From NCBI GenBank assembly GCA_903879715.1, contig CAIRMR010000027.1, forward strand, positions 1 to 55,289: a stretch of 55,289 nucleotides of DNA, in the 5' to 3' direction. The translations under genes and the position numbers were made by a program. The notes under the pieces are model-generated. The model saw only the letters and a program-made list of their open reading frames with translations. It searched no databases and had not been told where the DNA came from. Shown here in pieces: positions 38,005-47,627 of this stretch. This DNA is from an uncultured Bacteroidales bacterium (GTDB lineage: Bacteria > Bacteroidota > Bacteroidia > Bacteroidales > UBA4417). Each line of letters begins with the position of its first letter. Position 1 is the first letter of the stretch.

Positions 38005-39033
38005 ATGAATAAATCTCTTTTTAGTAAGTATTTCATCTATTTGCCTGTAGTCCTGATTCTTGCATTTCAAGCCTGTAAAAACAAGAATCCGGAAGTAACA
38101 ATGCCCTCTCAACTAAACACAAATGTTCCGGAAAGTAAAATTGTAATAAAGAGATACGAAAAAGCGCTTTTCGGGCTGGATAAAAAACATCTCAGACAGG
38201 GAATGGCTACTCTTTATCCGGATTATTCTTACTTTCTTGGCAATCAATGGCAGGATACAATGAATATACTCAGGATCTATAATTTTATAAATGATCCCAA
38301 TATCAGGGAATTATTTGATCTGACTGTTGAAAAATATCCGGATATTACTTTTCTTGAAAATGATCTGACGGGTGCATTTAACCGCTTACGACAATCTTAT
38401 CCGGAAATGACGGTTCCTCATGTGTTTACCTATGTTTCGGGATTAGATATCGACAATCCAGTATATTATTCAGATACTGCAATGGCGATCGGATTAGATA
38501 TTTTCCTGGGTAGTGATGCAGCGGTTTATCCCAAAGCAGGAATTCCAAAATACAAAGCCAATCGTCTAACTCCTGAGCATATTTTACCTCAATGTATGCT
38601 GGCTGTTTCTGATAACCTCGTGCGTATGGATGGGAAAAGCAATACACTCCTGGATCAGATGATTTTGGCAGGGAAAGCCTTGTACTTTCTTGATGTTACT
38701 CTACCTGATGTAAAAGATGAATTGAAAATAGGATATTCATTTGCTCAACTTGACTGGAGTAGTAGGAATGAAAGCAGCATTTGGGCTTTTATTATTGAAC
38801 ACCAGTTGCTGTTTTCGTCGGATCCGCAAGGCGTTTCGAAGATGATGACGGATGCCCCGTTTACCTCCGGTTTTGCTGCTGAATCGCCCGGAAGGTTAGG
38901 TGCTTATGTGGGTTGGCAAATAGTGAGGGCTTATATGCGGGAAGCAGATAATATTTCCTTGAAACAACTGATGGAAGATACGGATGCAAAGCATATTCTG
39001 AAAGTATCACAGTTTAAACCAGGGAAGAGGTAG
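38005..39033 (+). CDS. GldB-like gliding lipoprotein
   Basis: 342 residues with lipobox FQAC (Cys24). The following KNKNPEV and the segments YPDITFLENDLTGAFNRLRQSYPEM, GLDIFLGSDAAVYP and HILPQCMLAVSD match the GldB family found across Bacteroidota. GldB was first known from gliding motility, but homologues are widespread in non-gliders, where the role is unknown. It sits directly after the barrel gene. Confidence 0.85.
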   Translation: MNKSLFSKYFIYLPVVLILAFQACKNKNPEVTMPSQLNTNVPESKIVIKRYEKALFGLDKKHLRQGMATLYPDYSYFLGNQWQDTMNILRIYNFINDPNIRELFDLTVEKYPDITFLENDLTGAFNRLRQSYPEMTVPHVFTYVSGLDIDNPVYYSDTAMAIGLDIFLGSDAAVYPKAGIPKYKANRLTPEHILPQCMLAVSDNLVRMDGKSNTLLDQMILAGKALYFLDVTLPDVKDELKIGYSFAQLDWSSRNESSIWAFIIEHQLLFSSDPQGVSKMMTDAPFTSGFAAESPGRLGAYVGWQIVRAYMREADNISLKQLMEDTDAKHILKVSQFKPGKR

Positions 39034-39217
39034 GACGTATTAGTTCAAATTGAGAGGTAGAAGAAGACGAAGTGTGGGGTGACAAGCGGAAAGGCGACCT
39101 GCTACAAAGAATATTTGCGATTTTTGATTTGTGAATTGCGATTTAGGCAATTACAACTGAACCCCGGAAACATGAAACTGTGAATCACTATGCCAGAATC
39201 AAATTTGTCTCAAAAAA

Positions 39218-40708
39218 CTATTTCCCTTTTATCCTGTTCAAACCTGCCTGGGCCTTATTGGTGATGCTGAACTGGTATTCGTCAAAATTCATATCCAACA
39301 CTTTTAAATAGTATTTTTTTGCCTGAACAAAATCATTCCGTTTCTCATAGATGATGCCGAGCTGAAGCGATGAATTGGCTGCGAAATAATACGGCAGATT
39401 TTCACCTTTCTTTATGGCCTCTAAATAACAGGAAATAGCTTCATCCGTTTTGCCCCAGTTATGATAAATACGGCCAAGTCGGTAGATATTTTCGAGCCCG
39501 GTTTTAATATCTGTTGGTTTAAATGCATCAAGTTCCTGCCTGGCACGGGCATAATATCCGCCATCGAACAGAAGTCGCGCTTTTAAGAGATGCATATCCG
39601 GTTTACTGTTTTTAGTTGCAAAGGCCAGTGCTTCCCGATCGTTGTCAACCTGGTCGTTCCCCCTGAGTTTTATGCGTTCTATATAAATGTTGTATTGTTG
39701 AGGCTCATTTTGAATGAGGTAATACCATGCAAGGTGCATATATGCCGACCTGATATAATTTTTCCCTTTGAAGCTGCCCAGGAAACTCAATAGCGGGTAA
39801 CACGCATCTTTATCCAGGCGGTTAAGCTTTGCCACCCCCAGCATATAATTCAGGTAGTGAAAGTGATACATATCAGGAGTGCGTGGATTTTCCGTAATTA
39901 ACTGAATCACTTTATCGTTTTCACCTGCCCTGGAATAAATGTTTGCAAAAGAATATATCAGTAATGGACTTTCATTAACAATTGATTTGAGTGTTGACGT
40001 ATTAAATTTTTCAACCAGGTTCAGCGCTGCGGGTATATCAGCCGAAAGATTCAGTGTTACAAACGTGAGCAGAAAAACCGTTTCGGGTAATAAAAAGCTA
40101 AGTTGCGGATCGGAAGACAATTGCCGGTAAGCTCCGGCAATCTCGGCATTACCTTCGGGAATAGTGCCTTCAAATTGAAGTGAATTTACTGCCCATTTGT
40201 ATTTAACAGGCACAGTGCCAATAAGGGAATGTAGTATGCCAAGACCTGCTTTGTTCATAACAAAATCAGGAAATTTGCGCTGGTTCTCAATCAACAGGCG
40301 GTATGCCCTGTTAATATCGAGGCCTGCACTGACATATTCTCCGAATTTTATCCTGGCAACTCCTGATTGCAGGTAAATTAAAGACTGGCTGTATAAGTGC
40401 CAGGGTGAATCTTTACCTTCTGCCGCAAGTTTCTGCAAGCGTTGCTCTTTTTTGCTTTTCAGAAAGTTATAATCTTTCTCTTCTTCTCCAATTAAGACTT
40501 TCAGAAAATCAATATAATTCTCTATTATGCAAGGAACCTGGTTATCAGGATTTATTTTTTTCTCTGTTTGCATCCTGGCACCGGCTCCATCAAAACGCAG
40601 ACACATCATTTCGGAGTAAGCCTGTTTACAGTTATCATTAAAAGTAAAGGAGGCCTGGATACTGCTTGAAACAAAAAATAAAATTAATATAATCAGAGTT
40701 TGTTTCAT
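39218..40708 (-). CDS. Tetratricopeptide repeat protein
   Basis: 496 residues from MKQTLII, with a signal peptide (ending IQAS, ~20). The C-terminal half carries TPR-type helical pairs (YYARARQELDAF, GLENIYRLGRIYHNWGKTDEAISCYLEAI, YFAANSSLQLGIIYEKRNDFVQAKKYYLKVL), and the N-terminal half is also all-helical. It probably acts as a periplasmic scaffold. The partner is not evident. The longer frame to 40738 is unlikely because it would place residues before the signal peptide. Confidence 0.8.
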   Translation of the reverse strand: MKQTLIILILFFVSSSIQASFTFNDNCKQAYSEMMCLRFDGAGARMQTEKKINPDNQVPCIIENYIDFLKVLIGEEEKDYNFLKSKKEQRLQKLAAEGKDSPWHLYSQSLIYLQSGVARIKFGEYVSAGLDINRAYRLLIENQRKFPDFVMNKAGLGILHSLIGTVPVKYKWAVNSLQFEGTIPEGNAEIAGAYRQLSSDPQLSFLLPETVFLLTFVTLNLSADIPAALNLVEKFNTSTLKSIVNESPLLIYSFANIYSRAGENDKVIQLITENPRTPDMYHFHYLNYMLGVAKLNRLDKDACYPLLSFLGSFKGKNYIRSAYMHLAWYYLIQNEPQQYNIYIERIKLRGNDQVDNDREALAFATKNSKPDMHLLKARLLFDGGYYARARQELDAFKPTDIKTGLENIYRLGRIYHNWGKTDEAISCYLEAIKKGENLPYYFAANSSLQLGIIYEKRNDFVQAKKYYLKVLDMNFDEYQFSITNKAQAGLNRIKGK

Positions 40709-41222
40709 TTGACCAGGGAAAGAGACTTTAAAATACAAAAATCCGAAATTATTTCTTATAAATCCCTGTTCTTCTATAAATCGAGTAAAAACTTATTTTT
40801 ATTTGCCTGGTTTTATTAACAAAATGGCATGATTATCTGTTTTTCCGGTTTCCTGATAATTTTATTATTCAGAACCCGGTTTTAGGCAGAATTCAATCAA
40901 TATTACTCCAAATATTAAAATCAATCGAGTTAACATCCAATACTAAAAACTATAAAAGAAAATGAGTGGCAACATAGGCAGGAAGAGGCAAGATTTTAAC
41001 CAAGAAATATTTGCGTAAAAGGGACATTTTTTTTTCAAAATGAAATAAATATATGGTATTTTTCAGTCAATTGATTGCTATTTAGTTGATTGACTTACAG
41101 ATAATAGTTCAGGCACAATAGTTGATTGTATTTGCAATCAACTATTCTTTATTGTAATTTAATACAGCAAGTCCTATTTGTTCCAGTCATTTTAATAAAA
41201 TTGAACTCTAAAACCAAAAACC
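40709..41222. other. 514-base divergent interval with TTGATTG words and a 12-bp hairpin
   Basis: No gene. From ~41068 the words TTGATTG, TTGATTG and TTGATTG recur, and the last is the left arm of a perfect 12-bp stem AATAGTTGATTG (41117-41128) / CAATCAACTATT (41135-41146) with a six-base loop and a following CTTT. It lies 77 bases before the lipoprotein ATG and could be an attenuator or a regulator-binding site. Confidence 0.6.
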
Positions 41223-42284
41223 ATGAAAAAACCATTTAAAAGTTTTCTTTATCTGCTGTTTGTTGTGCCGGTATTATTTATCGGATGTCAAAAATCGGAA
41301 GTGCTAGATGATTCAAGTAATTCAGCTGCAAATAAAGCTGGAATTGATGTTAAGTCAACTATTGTTTATTCGCCTTGTGGTAACCAATTGCTGGCCAATT
41401 TGTATCCAACAGGAGTTGCCACTCCAACAGGGATAGTTTTTAATACATCTGTCTCTTATGGAACAGTTACAGTTGGAAACGATTTAGTTAATCTGTATGT
41501 TACGTATCAAGCGAATCCTGGCGATTCGATTGAAAGTATCTTTGTTTATGCGGGAACACCTGAAGGTTTGACAAGCATGACTGTTCCCGGGTTACCTAAT
41601 ACCGTTAATCCGGATGGAACAGGATATTTTCACCCCGGATATTTCCCATACATAAAATACCCCAGGCCAAGAATACTTAATCATACGCAAGTAATTCCAT
41701 TGAGTACTTTGCCTGATTGTTTTATTATTGTAGCTATCGCAGACATTAAGGTTAAAGATGTCGCGGGGTACACCAGAGTTACAGCTAAAGCTCAAACAGC
41801 ATTAAAATCGTATGGTTTTTATCTGGATTACTGCAAACAAAGATGTGGTAATAGTTCTTGTGAGACTGCCTATGCTTTTGGTAATAATTTAGCAAACTGC
41901 TTCCTTGCTATTCCTGGTGTTACATCCAATAACTGGGGATGGTCAAACGGACCTATCGGAGCAGGTACTTACAGTTGGCCGATTTATGCCGGAGCAGGGC
42001 AATGCGATATTCAAAAAGGCACCTTAGTTGGTACTTTGAATGTTGTATATGCTCCTCCAACTGCTACAATTACTTTTAATATGGGTAGCAACGTTAGTTT
42101 ATCTGCTACACATTTGTATGTTGGGAACGATATCCTGGCAAAGAAAAACAACAAATGGACAACTGCGCCCGGACAATTCCCATATAAACATGAAGGCTTG
42201 ACTGGAGTAAATACTGATTCATACACAATCACAGGATTGTCTGGTAAAATTTATATTGCAGCTCATTCGGATGTTTGCTGGTAG
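41223..42284 (+). CDS. Secreted lipoprotein with duplicated beta-rich module, unrecognised function
   Basis: 353 residues: lipobox LFIGC (Cys22), a Ser/Asn-rich linker, then two related modules. Module 1 (~70-180) reads TVGNDLVNLYVTYQA, YVYAG-like and ends DCFIIVAIADIKV. Module 2 (~260-353) reads LVGTLNVVYAP, ATHLYVGND, PGQFPYKHEGL and ends KIYIAAHSDVC. Between them lies CGNSSCETAYAFG...NCFL, a pair of likely disulphides, and GWSNGPIGAGTY. I recall the CETAYAFG/GWTNGP pattern from other Bacteroidota surface proteins of unknown function. The gene has its own upstream hairpin and terminator. Confidence 0.75.
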   Translation: MKKPFKSFLYLLFVVPVLFIGCQKSEVLDDSSNSAANKAGIDVKSTIVYSPCGNQLLANLYPTGVATPTGIVFNTSVSYGTVTVGNDLVNLYVTYQANPGDSIESIFVYAGTPEGLTSMTVPGLPNTVNPDGTGYFHPGYFPYIKYPRPRILNHTQVIPLSTLPDCFIIVAIADIKVKDVAGYTRVTAKAQTALKSYGFYLDYCKQRCGNSSCETAYAFGNNLANCFLAIPGVTSNNWGWSNGPIGAGTYSWPIYAGAGQCDIQKGTLVGTLNVVYAPPTATITFNMGSNVSLSATHLYVGNDILAKKNNKWTTAPGQFPYKHEGLTGVNTDSYTITGLSGKIYIAAHSDVCW

Positions 42285-42327
42285 AATTTTAATGTATTCT
42301 GAATACTAATTAATTTTCAGGAATTAT

Positions 42328-42363
42328 CGAAGGCTGTCTGAATAGGGCGGCCTTCGTTGTTTT
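42328..42363 (+). terminator. Terminator of the duplicated-module lipoprotein
   Basis: CGAAGGC (42328-42334) pairs with GCCTTCG (42350-42356), extended inward by G-U pairs, followed by TTGTTTT. Confidence 0.7.
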
Positions 42364-42443
42364 AAGAGTTTGGTTGAAGATGCTATTATATTATGAAGGC
42401 GGCTAGATAATATAAAGTGGTTTTTATTGTAATGGAAACAAAA

Positions 42444-42475
42444 AAGAGGCTTTCCGGAATACCGGAAAGCCTCTT
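42444..42475 (-). terminator. Terminator of the zinc-ribbon gene
   Basis: AAGAGGCTTTCCGG pairs perfectly with CCGGAAAGCCTCTT around a four-base loop, followed by T-rich sequence on the minus strand. It is 17 bases after the stop at 42492. Confidence 0.9.
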
Positions 42476-42491
42476 AAAAGGTATACCTTAA

Positions 42492-43352
42492 TTAATTAAG
42501 TGAATCCGCCAGCTCTTTATCTACGAGTATACGGCCACAAAATTCGCAAACGATAATTTTCTTGTGAAGTTTAATGTCGAGCTGACGCTGAGGAGGAATA
42601 TAACTGAAACATCCACCACATGCATCGCGTTCAACAGGTACAACTGCCAGTCCGTTGCGTGCATTCTTGCGGATACGTTTGTACGCGATCAGCAATCTTT
42701 CTTCAATCAACCGTTGTTGTTGTTCTGATTTGTTGTTGAGCTCTTTTTCTTCGAGTTCAGTCTCGGCAACAATATCAGTAAGCTCGCTACGCTTGGCTTC
42801 CATATCATTTCTGCGGTCACTCAGTTCGTGTTGTGCATTTTCTATTTCTTCCTTGCTCATGGTAAGTTGAGCAGTGAATTCGCGGATTCGTTTTTCAGCA
42901 AGTTGTATTTCGAGGTTCTGAAATTCCACCTCCTTGGTGAGCGCATCATATTCGCGGTTGTTCCTTACATTGTTTTGCTGCTCTTCGTAGCGTTTAATTA
43001 ATCCCTGACTCTCTTTTATAGCTAATACCTTATCGGCAATCTGCTTGTCAAGAACTTCGATTTCCGAAATATAATTGTCAATGCGGGTTTCTAGACCTGC
43101 AACTTCATCTTCAAGGTCTTCCACTTCAAGTGGTAACTCCCCACGAACAATTTTTATACGGTCGATCTTTGAGTCATTTTGCTGAAGAGTGTATAAAGCA
43201 ATTAGCTTTTTCTCAATCGAAATTTCTGTTTCATCTTTTGCGTGCTCAACAGGAGCAGGAGTTTCAACAGTTTCGCTTGTGTTAACCGCATTTGATGCCT
43301 TAAGGCTCTCTTCACCGATTGTTTCAGCTGGTTTAGCAACACTTTTTGCCAT
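42492..43352 (-). CDS. Coiled-coil protein with C4 zinc ribbon
   Basis: 286 residues. An Ala/Glu-rich N-terminal tail (~1-45) is followed by a long antiparallel coiled coil (~60-225) and a zinc ribbon with Cys245, Cys248, Cys269 and Cys272 (CGGC / CEFC). This is the CT398/zf-RING_7 type, whose function is unsettled, with proposed roles in binding other proteins or nucleic acid. The Nif3-family gene lies upstream at 26 bases, a pair I recall as conserved in Bacteroidota. Confidence 0.88.
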   Translation of the reverse strand: MAKSVAKPAETIGEESLKASNAVNTSETVETPAPVEHAKDETEISIEKKLIALYTLQQNDSKIDRIKIVRGELPLEVEDLEDEVAGLETRIDNYISEIEVLDKQIADKVLAIKESQGLIKRYEEQQNNVRNNREYDALTKEVEFQNLEIQLAEKRIREFTAQLTMSKEEIENAQHELSDRRNDMEAKRSELTDIVAETELEEKELNNKSEQQQRLIEERLLIAYKRIRKNARNGLAVVPVERDACGGCFSYIPPQRQLDIKLHKKIIVCEFCGRILVDKELADSLN

Positions 43353-43378
43353 AGCAGATTATGATGTTTTATGTTGAT

Positions 43379-44473
43379 TTACAAATAATTAACCGGATTG
43401 GTAATGGTTCCGGAAATAAAGAGTGCAAAAGTAGTAAATTTTTTCTTTAAAAAGTTATATATCAGTTCTTTTGTGAATTGTTCGCTTTCGAAATGTCCTA
43501 TATCAGCTAATATCATCTTGTTTTCAGGGATAAAGAAGTCGTGATATTTGATGTCTCCTGTCATGTATATATCAGCATTACAGTATATTGCATCGTTTAT
43601 CAGGAAGCTTCCTGAACCACCACATACAGCAATCCGCTGAATTTTTTTATTTTTTAAATTAGTATGACGAATGCATCCGATGTGAAGAATTTCTTTCACT
43701 GAAATTAAAAATTCTTCGGCATCAATTGCATGAGGAAGTGTTCCTATCATGCCGGCACCAAGACTTTGATGTTTGTTGGTAAGAGGATAAATATCATAAG
43801 CAACTTCTTCGTAGGGATGCGCCTGTTTTAGGGCTGCAATAATATTGTTTTCGAGGAATGCAGGATATATCGTTTCAATGCGTAACTCGGGTTCAGTATG
43901 CAATTTCCCTGGTTTGCCTACAAACGGATTTGCGCCGGGCAAAGCTTTGAATGTTCCTTCACCCTCGGAACTGTAACTGCAAGAATCGTAATTGCCAATA
44001 TGCCCTGCACCTGCATTAAATAAGGCATCACGAACCTGGGTGGCATGGGATTCAGGACAAAAAGTTACAAGTTTCCGAAGTTTATCCGGCAAAGGTTTAA
44101 GGATTTCTGGTTTTAGAATTCCAAGTTTGCTGCACAAAAATTGATTTACCCCTTCGTGATGATTATCGAGATTAGTATGAAGAGCAAAAACCGCAATATT
44201 TTCCCTGATAGCCCTGATAACCAGGCGTTCGGTATCAGTTCGGCCGGTAAGGCTTTTTATTCCTGAAAAGATCAATGGGTGATGTGAAACAATCAGGTTG
44301 CATTTTTTTTTAACAGCTTCATCCAAAACTTCTTCTGTAATATCGAGGCTTATTAAAGTACCGGTAATTTCAGCATCCGTATTGCCGATCAACAATCCGC
44401 AATTATCATAACTTTCCTGTAGAGCAAGCGGGAATTGGGAATTCAGATATGTTGTAATTTCGGATAGGACCAT
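43379..44473 (-). CDS. Nif3-like dinuclear metal protein
   Basis: 364 residues. Nif3/YbgI family: QESYDNCGLLIG near the start, SHHPLIFSG (63-71) metal-binding, HTNLDNHHEGVN and a C-terminal ADIGHFESEQF. The long form has an inserted PII-like domain in the middle (~130-230). It forms hexamers with two metal ions per subunit. The reaction is unknown. It is cotranscribed with the zinc-ribbon gene. Confidence 0.92.
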   Translation of the reverse strand: MVLSEITTYLNSQFPLALQESYDNCGLLIGNTDAEITGTLISLDITEEVLDEAVKKKCNLIVSHHPLIFSGIKSLTGRTDTERLVIRAIRENIAVFALHTNLDNHHEGVNQFLCSKLGILKPEILKPLPDKLRKLVTFCPESHATQVRDALFNAGAGHIGNYDSCSYSSEGEGTFKALPGANPFVGKPGKLHTEPELRIETIYPAFLENNIIAALKQAHPYEEVAYDIYPLTNKHQSLGAGMIGTLPHAIDAEEFLISVKEILHIGCIRHTNLKNKKIQRIAVCGGSGSFLINDAIYCNADIYMTGDIKYHDFFIPENKMILADIGHFESEQFTKELIYNFLKKKFTTFALFISGTITNPVNYL

Positions 44474-44666
44474 ATTCTATTGTGTATTCTTAATGTGTAA
44501 AATTAAATAAAAAGCCGTGTGTGAGCAAATTTAATATAAGTTTGTAGCGTAAAACCATTCTTTTTTTATTGAATTTTCTTCTAGAAAATCAATATTTCAG
44601 GGATTTTTAACTATTTTTGATTTTTAATATTAGATTAGCTGAAAATTTTGTTAGTATCTTTATCAC

Positions 44667-45761
44667 GTGGAAGCATTTAGATTTTTACTTTTCCCTTTTG
44701 CAGTACTTTACGGATTAATAATTAAAATCCGTAATAAACTATTTGACGTTAAAATATTTCCATCCGAAAAATTCAATATTCCCGTAATTTCTGTTGGCAA
44801 CCTTATTGTCGGAGGTTCCGGTAAAACTCCAATGGTTGAATATCTTATACGGATATTAGACGCGAATACTAATATTGCTACACTTAGTCGTGGGTACAAA
44901 CGGAAAACTAAAGGATACCGGCTTGCTGGTGAAAATGAAACCGTAGAAACCCTTGGTGACGAGCCCGTACAATACCTTCATAAATTTACAGATATTAATG
45001 TTGCAGTTTGTGAAAACCGTAGAGAAGGTATCCGAAACCTGATTAAAGATGTACCTGATCTTGAAATAGTTATACTTGATGATGCTTTTCAGCACAGGTA
45101 TGTAAAACCGGCGTTATCCATACTGGTTACCGATTATTTCAAACTTTTCACAAAAGACTGGCTTCTTCCATTTGGGCGCTTGCGCGAGCAAATTTCAGGC
45201 CGTAAGCGTGCTGATATTATAGTGGTTACAAAAACGCCGAGAATTTTTTCTCCTATTGTCCGAAAACAGTTATTGGAAGAAATTAAGCCTTATCCCGGGC
45301 AATTAGTCTGCTTTTCGTACATCAACTATCTTCCGTTTGAGCTGGTTTATGCGAGTAAGTGTGAGTATTCCGCAAAAAACGAAAATGTATATTCAATCAT
45401 AATGGTGACTGGTATAGGCAATCCAGGACCCATGCAGGAATACCTTCGCCGGATGTGCACCGACCTGGAATTAATGGAATTTCCTGATCATCATGAATTC
45501 AATGAAAAAGACCTGTTACTCATTAAAGACAAGTTTAAAAACCTGCCAACCAAGCGAAAGATAATAGTTACTACGGAGAAAGATGCGAAACGCCTGCAGA
45601 ATGCTGAGGCCGAGGCTATTTTAGGGGATTTGCCAATCTTCTACACTCCCATAAATTTTGAGTTTCATCCGGCAGATAAGATGCAATTCGATGAAGCGAT
45701 TCTGGCTGCTGTAAAATCCGGAACAAAAAAAGATGCCGATCTTAAAGCAAAAGATCAGTAA
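44667..45761 (+). CDS. lpxK: Tetraacyldisaccharide 4'-kinase (lipid A), GTG start
   Basis: 364 residues from a GTG start. An N-terminal membrane helix (~4-20) is followed by the P-loop GGSGKT (49-54), ILDDAFQHR and PFGRLRE, the LpxK signatures. It phosphorylates the 4' position of lipid A disaccharide at the inner membrane. The last 20 bases overlap the end of the convergent UbiA-type gene, and the final residues (KKDADLKAKDQ) are a variable charged tail. No ATG is available near the required N-terminus. Confidence 0.93.
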   Translation: MEAFRFLLFPFAVLYGLIIKIRNKLFDVKIFPSEKFNIPVISVGNLIVGGSGKTPMVEYLIRILDANTNIATLSRGYKRKTKGYRLAGENETVETLGDEPVQYLHKFTDINVAVCENRREGIRNLIKDVPDLEIVILDDAFQHRYVKPALSILVTDYFKLFTKDWLLPFGRLREQISGRKRADIIVVTKTPRIFSPIVRKQLLEEIKPYPGQLVCFSYINYLPFELVYASKCEYSAKNENVYSIIMVTGIGNPGPMQEYLRRMCTDLELMEFPDHHEFNEKDLLLIKDKFKNLPTKRKIIVTTEKDAKRLQNAEAEAILGDLPIFYTPINFEFHPADKMQFDEAILAAVKSGTKKDADLKAKDQ

Positions 45762-46617
45762 TTGCAAATACCGAGAAAACAACACTTGCTATTCCATTCA
45801 GGGTGAAGAAAGCAACGTTTACCCGCCGGAGATCGTTATATTTTACGATTGTATGCTGGTAGAATAATAAAATTGAAAATATCCCCAGCCCGATCCAGTA
45901 AATAGTCTTAAAATCACCTATAAAACCTGCCGTAAACAGAAGCAATGCTGTTAAAATATGTAGTACAAGCGACAAATTCAACGCTTTTTTCCGGCCAAGC
46001 ATTACAGGTATCGAATGCAGATGATTTTCAAGGTCGAATTCATCGTCCTGAAGAGCATAGATAATGTCAAAACCTGATACCCAGCATAAAACAGATAATG
46101 AAATGATTACAGGAATCCAGTCGAAAGTCCCGGTTACAGCCAGGTAAGCACCTGTAGGGGCCAGGGCTAAACCCATTCCGAGGATAAAATGTGCCAAAGC
46201 AGTAAACCGTTTTGTGAAACTATATCCTAATATCACTACCAGGGCAACGGGGGAAAGATAAAAACAAAGCGGATTGATAAACCACGTAACACTTACAAAA
46301 AGCAAAGCATTAATTAAAGAGAACGCCAGAGCCGATTGCTGCCTGATTTTTCGGGCAGGTATTTCCCGCTGAGCTGTGCGCGGATTCACCTCATCAATAT
46401 CCCTGTCGGCCCAACGGTTGAAACTCATTGCGGCATTTCTAGCAAAAAGCATGCTCAGCAAAACAAGTGCTAAAAGTTTCCAGCTCAAAGAACCGCTGTT
46501 ATGAATAGTAGCCAGCGAAAATCCTAAAAGCGCAAAAGGCAACGCAAATATTGTATGTGCAAACTTAACGAGCGACAGATAATTCGTTATTTTAGCGCTT
46601 ATTTTCTGAAATGACAT
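45742..46617 (-). CDS. UbiA-family prenyltransferase (MqnP/UbiA-like)
   Basis: 291 residues from MSFQKI. A polytopic membrane protein with the two prenyl-diphosphate motifs NRWADRDID (~67-75) and DDEFDLENH (~191-199). VKFAHTIFALPFALLGF at the start is typical of 4-hydroxybenzoate/futalosine-pathway prenyltransferases, so a menaquinone role is plausible but not decided. A TATTTTTG box (46644-46651) on the minus strand lies between this start and the upstream in-frame ATG at 46668, favouring 46617. Confidence 0.85.
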   Translation of the reverse strand: MSFQKISAKITNYLSLVKFAHTIFALPFALLGFSLATIHNSGSLSWKLLALVLLSMLFARNAAMSFNRWADRDIDEVNPRTAQREIPARKIRQQSALAFSLINALLFVSVTWFINPLCFYLSPVALVVILGYSFTKRFTALAHFILGMGLALAPTGAYLAVTGTFDWIPVIISLSVLCWVSGFDIIYALQDDEFDLENHLHSIPVMLGRKKALNLSLVLHILTALLLFTAGFIGDFKTIYWIGLGIFSILLFYQHTIVKYNDLRRVNVAFFTLNGIASVVFSVFAITDLLL

Positions 46618-46643
46618 GAAATCCAGTTGTTTATTTATGGCAG

Positions 46644-46651
46644 CAAAAATA
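46644..46651 (-). promoter_or_regulatory. Candidate -7 box (TATTTTTG) of the UbiA-type gene
   Basis: TAnnTTTG match on the minus strand, 26 bases before the ATG at 46617. Confidence 0.45.
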
Positions 46652-46706
46652 CATAAGGTTAGCATCATTTAAGAAATTATTTTTATTATCCCTTTTTGAT
46701 TGTAAG

Positions 46707-47501
46707 ATGAGACGCAAAGCATTTTCAATTCTGGCTTACTGGACGTACCTGGTTAATTCAGGTTCACGTCATTCCGTACATTCTCCTTTCGTGTATAAGC
46801 TGGTTGACCTGGTATTAAAAAACAAAAAAGATAATCAGGCGTTTCAGAATATAGCAAAACTCAGGCAAAAACTTCTGCTAAAGTCACAAGTGATTGAAAT
46901 TACGGATTTTGGATCAGGCGCAAATCATAAACAATATAGTCACAGGTTTGAGCGTGTTGCTTCCATTGTGCGAAATAGTTCTGTGAGTGACAGATATGGG
47001 CGTTTACTTTTTCGGCTTGTTGAATATTTCAAGCCACAAACCATCATCGAGATTGGAACCTCTGTAGGTTTGAGTACTTTATACATGGCATTGGCAAATC
47101 CTGATGCTAATGTCTACACTATCGAAGGCTGTACGACAAAATCGGAACAGGCAACAACCAATTTCAATGCGATGCAGGTTTCAAATATTGAGCAGCACAT
47201 TGGCCGGTTTGATCTTGTATTGCCTGATCTGGTAAAGCAAGCAGGGAAACTGGATTTTGCTTTTATTGACGGGAATCATACCTATGAAGCGACGATCGAA
47301 AATTTTAAAACTTTGCTGGCTATAGCTAACAACGATACGGTTTTTGTTTTCGATGATATACACTGGTCGGCTGATATGCAAAAGGCGTGGAATAAGATTT
47401 CTGATCATAAAGGTGTAACTGTGAGTATTGATCTTTACAGGTTCGGAATTGTATTTTTAAAAAAGGAACTGAGTAAGCAGAAATTTGTGATCAGGTTTTA
47501 A
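46707..47501 (+). CDS. Class I SAM-dependent O-methyltransferase-like protein
   Basis: 264 residues. The SAM-binding motif is IIEIGTSVGLSTLYMA (~112-127), VYTIEG follows, and LDFAFIDGNHTYEATIENF is typical of the catechol O-methyltransferase-like family (Methyltransf_24). The N-terminal ~100 residues (YWTYLVNSGSRHSVHSPFVYKLVD) are family-specific and may bind the substrate, which is unknown. It stands alone. Confidence 0.85.
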   Translation: MRRKAFSILAYWTYLVNSGSRHSVHSPFVYKLVDLVLKNKKDNQAFQNIAKLRQKLLLKSQVIEITDFGSGANHKQYSHRFERVASIVRNSSVSDRYGRLLFRLVEYFKPQTIIEIGTSVGLSTLYMALANPDANVYTIEGCTTKSEQATTNFNAMQVSNIEQHIGRFDLVLPDLVKQAGKLDFAFIDGNHTYEATIENFKTLLAIANNDTVFVFDDIHWSADMQKAWNKISDHKGVTVSIDLYRFGIVFLKKELSKQKFVIRF

Positions 47502-47552
47502 GTTACTGGAACAATATAATGTACTATTTTCGAACTAAGACCTCTCCCTAAA

Positions 47553-47573
47553 TCCCTCTCCGCGGGAGAGGGA
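47553..47573. repeat. REP-like hairpin TCCCTCTCC-GCG-GGAGAGGGA
   Basis: A perfect 9-bp stem around GCG. Hairpins of this sequence are dispersed in many bacterial genomes. Confidence 0.75.
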
Positions 47574-47627
47574 CTGGTTGGTTGCAATTTTCAGATTATA
47601 AGACATTATTTAATTGTCTTTACTTAG

